This document shows, in pieces, positions 9,090 to 16,744 of a DNA stretch of 64,000 nucleotides. Under the pieces are notes generated by a model that worked only from the letters and a program-made list of their open reading frames with translations, ran no database searches and was not told the origin of the DNA. Within the stretch, counting starts at the first letter, position 1, and the number at the start of each line of letters is the position of its first letter. Location: NCBI RefSeq assembly GCF_000969905.1, contig NZ_CP009520.1, positions 1,612,001 to 1,676,000 on the forward strand, written 5' to 3'. Both the position numbers and the translations under genes were made by a program. Source of the DNA: Methanosarcina vacuolata Z-761 (GTDB lineage: Archaea; Halobacteriota; Methanosarcinia; Methanosarcinales; Methanosarcinaceae).

Positions 9090-10610
9090 ATGAAAGCATC
9101 ATCCGTAGAATTGAATCCTAATAAACTGGTACAGTACCTCAACAAACCAGCAAGCGAATTCACCAAAGAAGATATTATAAAGTTCATAAAGGAAAACGGC
9201 ATTAAGATGCTGACTTTCCGTTATATTGGTGGAGATGGAAGACTCAAATCTCTCGCCTTTGTGATCAGAGACGAAGAACATCTTGACAACTTGCTTTCCG
9301 CTGGTGAGAGAGTCGATGGATCAAGCCTTTTTACATACATCGAAGCAGACTCAAGCGATCTCTATATCCTTCCTAAATACAGGACTGCCTTCGTGAATCC
9401 TTTTGAAGAAATCCCAACCCTGGATATCCTCTGTTCCTACTTCGACAAGGATGGAAGCCCTCTTGCAAGCTCTTCCGAAACCGTCATGAAGAAGGCTGGC
9501 CAGGTCTTGATCGAGAAGACAGGCTATGAACTTCAGTCAATGGGTGAACTCGAATACTACATCATTGCCAACAAAGAAGATGTCAATATGGCTTTCCCAG
9601 CCGTTGACCAGAGAGGATACCACGAGTCCAATCCCTTCACCAAATTCGACCAGCTCAGAAAGGAAGCAATGCTGTACATCTCCGAAGCTGGCGGAAAAAT
9701 CAAGTACGGGCACTCTGAAGTCGGAAACTTTACTGACGATAAATACTACTACGAACAGAATGAAATCGAATTTGAGACTGACACACTTGAGAACACTGTC
9801 GACCGTCTGCTTATCGCAAAGTGGATGCTCAGGATGCTTGCCGACCAGTACGGTGTAATTGTCAGCTTTGCACCGAAGATCACTGTCGGAAAAGCAGGAA
9901 GCGGGCTGCACGTCCATATGAAACTCCTGAAAGACGGAAAGACCGTTATGGTAGAAAATGGCGGCGTTAGCGACACTGCAAAAACTGCAATTGCCGGTCT
10001 TCTTGACATTGCAGCAGGAATTACTGCTTTTGGAAACAGAATCCCAACATCCTACCTGCGTCTTGTACCTCACCAGGAAGCTCCTACCAACATTTGCTGG
10101 GGAGACAGGAACCGTTCTGCTCTGATCCGTGTGCCTCTTGGCTGGTTCGCTGAAGAATCCAGCAAGATGGTAGCTATCGCCAACCCGAACTATAATGAAG
10201 AGTTCAAGAGCCACAGCTACAAGTCTACCTTTGAATTCCGTGCAGCAGACCCCTCAGCTGACCTTTACCTCTTGATGGCAGCCTTTGCTGTAGGTATCCG
10301 CCACGGCTTTGAAATGAAAAACGCTCTTGATGTTGCAAAGAAGCTCTACATCGATGTCAACATTTTCAAGGACGAACACAAGGACAGACTTGCCCAGCTT
10401 GAGCACCTGCCTGCTTCCTGCTACGAGTCCGCTCAGGCCCTGAAAGGACTGAAAGATATCTTCATGGAATACGATGTCTTCTCCGAAGGTATGATCAACG
10501 ACACCGTAAACTACCTTGAAGGCCTTGACGACAACAATCTCAGTGAGAGACTCTACGGCAAGAACGAAGAAATCAGGAAACTTGTGGACTCTTACATCCA
10601 CGTTGGATAA
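9090..10610 (+). CDS. Glutamine synthetase family protein (GSI-like)
   Basis: 506 aa, longer than the roughly 450 aa of ordinary archaeal GlnA. Conserved GS elements appear in order: the N-terminal latch-like part with DGSSLFTYIEADSSD (76-90), metal-binding ELEYYI (153-158), EQNEIEFE (222-229), GSGLHVHM (270-277), the flap region SYLRLVPHQEAPTN (321-334), DRNRSALIRVP (339-349) and FEFRAADPSADLY. The flap reads VPHQEAP where classical GSI has VPGYEAP, so this is a distinct subfamily; glutamine synthesis from glutamate, ammonia and ATP is likely but another amine acceptor is possible. ATG follows GAAGGGA by 6 nt. It is monocistronic, with a strong hairpin downstream. Confidence 0.85.
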   Translation: MKASSVELNPNKLVQYLNKPASEFTKEDIIKFIKENGIKMLTFRYIGGDGRLKSLAFVIRDEEHLDNLLSAGERVDGSSLFTYIEADSSDLYILPKYRTAFVNPFEEIPTLDILCSYFDKDGSPLASSSETVMKKAGQVLIEKTGYELQSMGELEYYIIANKEDVNMAFPAVDQRGYHESNPFTKFDQLRKEAMLYISEAGGKIKYGHSEVGNFTDDKYYYEQNEIEFETDTLENTVDRLLIAKWMLRMLADQYGVIVSFAPKITVGKAGSGLHVHMKLLKDGKTVMVENGGVSDTAKTAIAGLLDIAAGITAFGNRIPTSYLRLVPHQEAPTNICWGDRNRSALIRVPLGWFAEESSKMVAIANPNYNEEFKSHSYKSTFEFRAADPSADLYLLMAAFAVGIRHGFEMKNALDVAKKLYIDVNIFKDEHKDRLAQLEHLPASCYESAQALKGLKDIFMEYDVFSEGMINDTVNYLEGLDDNNLSERLYGKNEEIRKLVDSYIHVG

Positions 10611-11086
10611 TCCTGTTTCAGCACTTCAAACGATTTTTTTCTATAGAAAAACGCAGACTCCTGCTTCTCAGGAAGCAGGGTTCTGCCAATAATATTTTTC
10701 TGAAATATTTCTGAAAGTACTCTTCTGTCAGTTTTTCTAAAAGAAGTATGCTTTTTGCTGTTTTTACCTTAGTTACCTTTCGCTTACGGTTCATGCTGCT
10801 TTTTACTTTAGATATCTTTTTACTCTTCACTTAAGGTTTTTTACCTCAGATCTTACCCCGGTTCTTAATATAGGGACTTTCTTTTCCGTTTTTTCCATAT
10901 GATTTTCTCGATTTTTTTCTCGGTTTTTTCTCGGTTTTCTTTCGGGCTTTATCAGTTCTAATTTTTCAAGGTAACACTTCATGGCCTATTCAGGTCTACA
11001 CCCAGACTGCGATACGGGGTTGGTTTTATCTATCTTAACGAAATCTATAGGGAACGTAAAGTGATAAGGACTTGAATTGATCAGAA
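10611..11086. other. Pyrimidine-rich intergenic region
   Basis: After the hairpin at 10653-10686 the plus strand is very T-rich (runs such as CGATTTTTTTC, GGTTTTTTCTCGG). No protein gene was seen. The last 50 bases carry the promoter of dtdA. Confidence 0.5.
10653..10686 (+). terminator. Strong hairpin after the GS homologue
   Basis: An 8-bp stem CCTGCTTC/GAAGCAGG (10660-10679) with a 4-nt loop is extended by an outer GCAGA/TCTGC stem. It stands about 45 nt after the stop and is followed by a T-rich stretch (AATATTTTTCTG). It is likely a 3'-end or mRNA-stabilising structure. Confidence 0.65.
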
Positions 11087-12007
11087 ATGAAAGAAAACAG
11101 CAATCCAGAAAATTCCGGGAGCCAGGAAAAAAACCTCCTTGAAGACCCGGTCCCAAGAATAACAATCATTTGTTCTGCCCCCGACCTTGCCAGCCAGAAC
11201 ATTAAGACCAACCTTTTAAACCTCATGGAATGGAACCTCCTTGAGCTTCCTGAAAACTCCGGATTCTATGCGGCCAGGGAGTCGCAGGACGGAAAATTCA
11301 GGCTTATTGATATTGAGGAAATGCATGTCTTCCAGGACGGACTCGACAGGAAACTCGAAAATGAAGGGTTGCCAGCTTCCCTTATAATTTTCGCATCCAA
11401 ACACCGGAGCAAAGAGGAGATTTCTTCCCTTACCGTACACTGTACAGGGAACCCCTCAGACGATGCAAGGCTTGGAGGCTGCCCGAAGTCTCTTGCAGTC
11501 TCTTCTCCGGCTGCCATGAAGTCCATCCTTATGGAAATGAAGCGCCTGGCTGAGCAAAAAGGCCTCAAGTACGATGTTACCCTTGAAGTGACCCACCACG
11601 GGCCGACTGAGCTTTTAGTTCCCTCGCTTTATGCTGAAATAGGAAGCACTGAAGCGCAGTGGAAAGATCCTGAAGCAGGAGAGGTTGCTGCAAAAGCCAT
11701 CCTTTCAGTCTCCCTTGAAAAAGTGCCAGTTGCCATCGGTTTTGGAGGTGGGCATTATGCCATGCGCCAGACCGGACTTTTGCTTGAAACCGGGATATCT
11801 TTTGGACACAATTTTCCCAAGTACAAGCTTGAATTTGTGGATGAAGCCCTGATCAAACAAGCAATTGAAAAATCAAAGGCTGATTTTGCTTATTTTGACC
11901 GAAAATCCATGAAAAGCGGAGAAAGGAAAAAGATTTCCGAAATCCTTGAGAAGCTGGGGCTCAATGTCCTTAAAGAATCCGAGATCAGGGAAAAATATGG
12001 AAATTAA
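11087..12007 (+). CDS. dtdA: D-aminoacyl-tRNA deacylase
   Basis: 306 aa, the size of archaeal/plant-type DtdA (GEK1 family), which hydrolyses D-amino acids wrongly attached to tRNA. Family motifs are seen in order: ASKHRSKE at about 103-110, a core EVTHHGPTE at 167-175 and GFGGGHYA at 218-225, with the conserved histidines expected for metal binding and catalysis. The N-terminal 22 residues are charged and unlike the family core, so a later start is conceivable, but no internal ATG lies before the conserved part. The gene is separated from its neighbours by AT-rich DNA and appears monocistronic. Confidence 0.88.
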   Translation: MKENSNPENSGSQEKNLLEDPVPRITIICSAPDLASQNIKTNLLNLMEWNLLELPENSGFYAARESQDGKFRLIDIEEMHVFQDGLDRKLENEGLPASLIIFASKHRSKEEISSLTVHCTGNPSDDARLGGCPKSLAVSSPAAMKSILMEMKRLAEQKGLKYDVTLEVTHHGPTELLVPSLYAEIGSTEAQWKDPEAGEVAAKAILSVSLEKVPVAIGFGGGHYAMRQTGLLLETGISFGHNFPKYKLEFVDEALIKQAIEKSKADFAYFDRKSMKSGERKKISEILEKLGLNVLKESEIREKYGN

Positions 12008-12048
12008 CGTTAAAGCAAAGTTTAAAACAAGTATAATTCTCCAGAAAA

Positions 12049-12098
12049 GTTGTATTACGACATAAAAAGCTGTATTACGACATAAAAAGTTATATTAC
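12049..12098. repeat. 20-nt tandem repeat before the small membrane protein
   Basis: Two full copies and one partial copy of TGTATTACGACATAAAAAG with period 20. The last copy runs into the likely TATA element CTTATATAG at 12100-12108, so the repeat sits directly upstream of the promoter of the gene at 12138. Confidence 0.7.
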
Positions 12099-12137
12099 TG
12101 CTTATATAGAGCGTTCCAGTACACAGAAAGGGATACA

Positions 12138-12500
12138 ATGCTGAACATAGAGATACTTCCGGTTCTCCTCCGCTTTCTTTTTGGAGGAAGCGCTGTTGCG
12201 ATTTCCGCAATTGTTGCAAAGAAATTCGGAGGCAGATTGGGGGGAGTTTTTGCAGCTTTCCCGGCAGTATATCTGGCAGCAATTCTGGGCCTGAGTATAG
12301 ATTATAAAGGAAGCGAACTGCTCCTGATCTCAGAACAGCTTTCTAAAGGTGCACTTGTGGGAATGCTGGCAGATATTTGCTGTGCTCTTGCTGCAAGTTA
12401 TTTGATTCTCAGGTCTGGGTGGAAAAAAGGGCTGGTTTACTCGCTTCTCCTCTGGGCCGTGCTTGCTCCTGCAATCTACTTATTGTGGTTCAGATTCTGA
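12138..12500 (+). CDS. DUF3147-like small integral membrane protein
   Basis: 120 aa with four hydrophobic segments covering nearly the whole chain and short charged turns (AKKFGGRLGG, SGWKKG). The pattern 'RFLFGGSAVAISAIVAKKFGGRLGGVFAAFPAVYLAA' resembles the DUF3147 family of bacterial and archaeal membrane proteins. The function is unknown. A weak AAAGGGA stands before the ATG. Genes on both sides point the same way but are separated by AT-rich gaps, so no operon is inferred. Confidence 0.6.
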   Translation: MLNIEILPVLLRFLFGGSAVAISAIVAKKFGGRLGGVFAAFPAVYLAAILGLSIDYKGSELLLISEQLSKGALVGMLADICCALAASYLILRSGWKKGLVYSLLLWAVLAPAIYLLWFRF

Positions 12501-12972
12501 AAAAATCTTTGGTCAAGCTTTCTTTTAGAAAGGTTGTGGGCAAGCTTTTCTTCCCTTTTACAGACGATTAAATGAGCTATCCAGACGAACCTGTTGTGAC
12601 TTTCTGTATCTTTATAACAATTATATCTTTGTAACATTCATTATTGACTTTCAGACAGGTTCTTCGAATTCTCTGACAATTTAGCGAAGATAGTGTAATG
12701 ATAAGTATCACTTACCTCTAGCTTATATTTGTTGAGCAGGTAATCTTTACATATTCATTTTATTCATCTATCACCTGCATTGTTTTGGGCATACTCTTGC
12801 GACATAAAGACACAGAAAATATCTGCGATCTCCTGCTATTGAGTTTATCTATATTTCACAATTAAAATTGGCAACAATGTCCGATGATGATCAAGTATAT
12901 TTCTGAACAACGTTTTAAAAGAACATGCATAACTTAGGAGATTCTGGTAAGGAAAAATACCCTGTGATTTAA
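12501..12972. other. Intergenic region upstream of the CheB-CheR gene
   Basis: AT-rich, without a recognisable gene or hairpin. It must contain the promoter of the CheB-CheR gene. The in-frame stop for that gene is TAA at 12970-12972. Confidence 0.5.
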
Positions 12973-13191
12973 GAGGGATGTGATAACACGGACAAGGAGA
13001 AGGAGCCCACAGGCAAAGAGGAAATACAAAGGTCAAAAAAAGAAAAGCCGCAAGCTATAGAAAAAATCTCAACTGGGGAAAATTCTGTTCTGGATATATC
13101 TCTGGATAAGTCTCCAAAAAAGGACTTTCCAATTGTAGGCATCGGGGCATCGGCTGGTGGGCTAGCTGCATTCGAAGCCTTCTTTTCAGCC
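12973..13191 (+). other. In-frame 5' extension of the CheB-CheR gene without a normal start codon
   Basis: The CheB-CheR frame is open from 12973. It encodes a charged linker (DNTDKEKEPTGKEEIQ) and then FPIVGIGASAGGLAAFEAFF, the start of the methylesterase domain with its catalytic serine. No ATG, GTG or TTG occurs in this frame before 13192. An AAGAGGG at 12971-12977 abuts ATG 12978, but that ATG is followed at once by TGA; deleting one T (12981) would give ATG-GAT-AAC in the right frame. Confidence 0.65.
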
Positions 13192-16047
13192 ATGCCCTCA
13201 GACACCTATCCCGGAGCGGCTTTTGTCCTGATACAGCACCTGGATCCTAATTATAAAAGCATTCTTTCCGACCTGATCAGGAGCTTTACCAGGATGCCTG
13301 TATACGAAGTTACAAATTGGATAAATATTGAGCCGAACTGTGTTTATATCATCCCGCCTAACCGCGATATGGTTCTTCGGGATGGCGTGCTCCAGTTGAT
13401 AGAGCCATCCCAGCCGCGTGGTCGTCGCCTGCCGATTGATATATTTTTCAGCTCTCTGGCCCAGGACAAAAAAGAAAAGGCTATTGGTATTGTCCTCTCG
13501 GGTACCGGTAGCGACGGCACAAAAGGGGTGCAGGCTATCAAGGCTGAGGGAGGAATGGTAATGGCACAGGCCCCCGAGTCCAGCGAATACAACAATATGC
13601 CTCTTAGTGCTATTGCTACAGGTCAGGTGGATTACGTCCTGAAGCCTGAAGAGATGCCTGCACAGCTCATTAATTATATTGCCTATGTATTCGGTAAAAC
13701 ACGCCAGGTAACCTCAAAATTTGAATGCCTGATGAAAAATATATTCAATTTTCTTCACATCAAGACTGGTCATGACTTTTCTCACTACAAATACGGTACC
13801 ATCAATCGGCGCGTTGAACGGCGCATGGCTATCCGAAATATTGAGAATGTGGATGAGTATGTGCATTATTTAGAGCAAAAGCCCGCTGAGGTGGAAGCTC
13901 TCTTTCATGACCTTTTAATCGGCGTCACCAGTTTCTTCCGTAATCCTGAAGCTTATGAAGCACTCCAGGAACAGGTTATCCCGTGTCTCTTTGTCGGCAA
14001 GTACCCAGAGTCATCAATACGTATCTGGGTGCCCGGATGTTCCACAGGTGAAGAGGCATATTCCATAGCCATTTTACTCCAGGAACAGATGGATAACTTT
14101 GACCAAAATTTCAAGGTGCAAATTTTCGCCACTGATATTGACAGTAAGGCTATTGAAAAGGCCCGTAGCGGTCTCTATCCAGCCAATATTGCCGCTGATA
14201 TGTCCTCTGAAGGGCTTAAGCGTTTCTTCACTCTGGATTCAGACGGCTACTACCATATTCATCATAATATCCGTGAAATGGTTATTTTTTCCGAACAGGA
14301 TATCATTAAGGATCCTCCATTTTCTAAGCTTGACCTCATCAGTTGTCGCAACTTGCTGATCTATATGGACAAAGAACTGCAGAAGAAACTAATTCCCCTC
14401 TTCCACTACGCTTTGAACCCTGGTGGATTTCTCTTTCTTGGTCCTTCCGAAAATGTGGGCGAGTTCATAAATCTTTTTGACACACTGGACCGCAAGTCAA
14501 AACTCTATATTAAAAAAGGAGGTCATAGCAGTGAGTATTTCCTTTCCATAGGGACTTTTATTTCACCATCGATGAAAAGCGAAGCCAGAAAACCTTCAGG
14601 CAACGTTCCTGTCGAAATCAGACCTAAACTGCGAGAGCTGACCGAGCACGCAATGCTGCAATATTATGCCCCTGCCAGTGTTTTGATCGACGAACACGGT
14701 AATATCCTGTATATTTATGGCCGTACTGGCATGTACCTTGAACCAGCTTCGGGTGAAATCGGCATGAACATCTTGAGTATGGCTCGAGAGGGATTAAGAT
14801 CAGAACTGACTACGGCCCTGCACAGAGCCGTCATAAATAAAGCGCCAGTGTTTCATCCCAGAGTGCGAGTTAAAACCAACGGCAATTTCACTACAATTAA
14901 TCTGGCGGTAAGACCTGTAGAGCGAAACCATGATACAACCACCTGGCTAAACTTATTCTTGGTCACTTTTGAGGAAACGCTGGAGTTGGAGCAGATCGAA
15001 ACCGAAAAGGCTATCTCTACAGATGCTGGCGAAAAAGCCTGTGAAACGGATGTGGATGTGCGAATCTTAAAGCTAAAAAAGGAGCTACAGGCCAAGGAAG
15101 AAAGCCTCAAAGCTTCCAATGAGGAACTGACAACTTCCAATGAAGAACTTAAATCTGCCAACGAAGAAATGCAGTCAGTCAACGAGGAACTACAGTCCAC
15201 AAATGAGGAACTGGAGACTTCAAGGGAGGAACTGCAATCCGTAAATGAAGAACTGGGCACGGTTAATATCGAGCTGCAAAACAGGGTAGCTGAACTGTCT
15301 CAAGCCAATAACGACATGAATAACCTGCTGGCTGGAACAGGCATCGGCACTATCTTTGTGGACCATCAACTACGTATCATGCGCTTCACTCCTCCAGTTA
15401 CACGTTTGATAAATCTGATCCCATCAGACATTGGAAGGCCGGTTGGACATATTGTCTCAAATCTTCTGGGCTATGACCGCTTGGTAGAGGACATAAAAGA
15501 GGTGCTGGACAGCCTGATACCCAAAGATATTGAGGTCCAGACTAAGGAGAATACCTGGTATTTGCTGGGCATCCGGCCTTATCGCACTCTTGAAAACACT
15601 ATTGAAGGAGCGGTAATTACTTTTACGGATATTACCGAGATGAAACGGGTGAGGCTTAAGGAGTCTGAAACTATGTGCCGCCTGGTTGCAGTAGCGCACG
15701 ATGCAAGCGATGCTATAACGTTGCAGGACATGGAAGGCAACATCCTGGCCTGGAACCCAAAGGCAGAGAGTATTTATGGCTGGAGTGAAGCCGAAGCACT
15801 CTCAATGAATGTTAGCAGCATGATCCCGGAAGGTCGGAAAACAGAAGAGCTACTTATAGTGAAAAAGCTTAGCCGGGCTGAGGTCCTTGAACCTTACCGC
15901 ACCCAAAGAATTACCAAGGATGGCAGGATAGTGGATATATGGCTGACCGCCACTTCACTGGTAAACGAAGCAGGTGAAGTATATGCTATTGCAACCACGG
16001 AGCGGGAAATCAAATTAGAAGATAATGAGAAGAAGAGCCCGAAATAA
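13192..16047 (+). CDS. CheB-CheR fusion protein with coiled coil and two PAS domains
   Basis: 951 aa from the first normal start. The order is CheB methylesterase (about 1-165, with H16 of IQHLDP and the aspartate of GSDGTKG), CheR methyltransferase (about 175-440, with PGCSTGEEAYS as SAM site and SCRNLLIYM), a long EEL-rich coiled coil (about 630-705) and two PAS domains (about 705-815 and 820-945). No kinase domain follows. The catalytic CheB serine (GASAGG) lies upstream in the same frame, so a product from 13192 would lack methylesterase activity. Related proteins often carry a C-terminal histidine kinase; here a kinase gene follows 0.7 kb downstream. No other chemotaxis genes are near. 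The role is likely PAS-linked signalling. Confidence 0.8.
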   Translation: MPSDTYPGAAFVLIQHLDPNYKSILSDLIRSFTRMPVYEVTNWINIEPNCVYIIPPNRDMVLRDGVLQLIEPSQPRGRRLPIDIFFSSLAQDKKEKAIGIVLSGTGSDGTKGVQAIKAEGGMVMAQAPESSEYNNMPLSAIATGQVDYVLKPEEMPAQLINYIAYVFGKTRQVTSKFECLMKNIFNFLHIKTGHDFSHYKYGTINRRVERRMAIRNIENVDEYVHYLEQKPAEVEALFHDLLIGVTSFFRNPEAYEALQEQVIPCLFVGKYPESSIRIWVPGCSTGEEAYSIAILLQEQMDNFDQNFKVQIFATDIDSKAIEKARSGLYPANIAADMSSEGLKRFFTLDSDGYYHIHHNIREMVIFSEQDIIKDPPFSKLDLISCRNLLIYMDKELQKKLIPLFHYALNPGGFLFLGPSENVGEFINLFDTLDRKSKLYIKKGGHSSEYFLSIGTFISPSMKSEARKPSGNVPVEIRPKLRELTEHAMLQYYAPASVLIDEHGNILYIYGRTGMYLEPASGEIGMNILSMAREGLRSELTTALHRAVINKAPVFHPRVRVKTNGNFTTINLAVRPVERNHDTTTWLNLFLVTFEETLELEQIETEKAISTDAGEKACETDVDVRILKLKKELQAKEESLKASNEELTTSNEELKSANEEMQSVNEELQSTNEELETSREELQSVNEELGTVNIELQNRVAELSQANNDMNNLLAGTGIGTIFVDHQLRIMRFTPPVTRLINLIPSDIGRPVGHIVSNLLGYDRLVEDIKEVLDSLIPKDIEVQTKENTWYLLGIRPYRTLENTIEGAVITFTDITEMKRVRLKESETMCRLVAVAHDASDAITLQDMEGNILAWNPKAESIYGWSEAEALSMNVSSMIPEGRKTEELLIVKKLSRAEVLEPYRTQRITKDGRIVDIWLTATSLVNEAGEVYAIATTEREIKLEDNEKKSPK

Positions 16048-16744
16048 AAGGACTTTCCAGATCATGAGGTCTCAAAACTCGACCTATTTCTACAATTGAT
16101 AATTTGTATTGTTGATTTTGGATTTAGATCATAATTTATTCTGAAATTAAGGAATACATTTACCTTGAAGTCGAATATATATTCAACTGTAGAGTCAATT
16201 GTAGTTTTGAGACTGCTTGAGATGATACCTTTGTATAGGCTCAAGGAAGATCCCTTGATAAAAATCACTTGATCCTTGATAAAAATCACTCGATATCAGA
16301 AAATTTTGAGTCGCTGCCTCTTCAAAGAAAGTATTAATATAGAATAATATTAAAGTAAATTAATGAATTAAGTTATTTTATAAGACCAGATAAGAATCAT
16401 CTTGCTCAGTAGATACGCGTTAATTTTTATTATTCAATTTATATATAAAACACGATTGTTGGAGTCAGTCTCGATTAAATCTGAAAAAAATTAACAGAAC
16501 ATATGTTTACGAGAACTAAATCTGTTCTTGTGCTTAACATTTTTCAGTAATTAACTTCAGGGTTTAAATACTATAGCCGAAATTGTGAAAAATAAGAAGA
16601 TTGGGGCGCGTATAGTCATGCCTGTAATTGTTGCAACAACAAACTTCATTGCGCCTCATTGGGCAATTGCATTATTTAGCCTCGTGACTAGATTGAGATA
16701 AGAAACATTTGCCTTTACATTCTTCTATTTGGAGGAAAGTTGGA
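16048..16744. other. Intergenic region between the CheB-CheR and MEDS kinase genes
   Basis: It contains a long-range inverted repeat: GTCTCAAAACT and ACAATTGA (16067-16100) recur inverted as TCAATTGTAGTTTTGAGAC (16193-16211), the left arm split by about 12 nt. A 21-bp doublet with TTGATAAAAATCACT follows at 16255-16291. A 27-codon ORF at 16618 (MPVIVATTNF...) has no ribosome-binding site and I do not call it a gene. The segment at 16709-16744 continues the kinase frame from a TTG but lies before the better start. Confidence 0.45.

Noticed and set aside
12978-12985. ATA or GTG next to AAGAGGG as the CheB start
   Set aside because: GTG 12980 and ATA 12983 are in a frame that stops after about 26 codons, not in the CheB frame.
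16618-16701. 27-codon ORF (MPVIVATTNF...) as a leader peptide
   Set aside because: It has no ribosome-binding site and no link to amino-acid control. It may be a decayed gene end.
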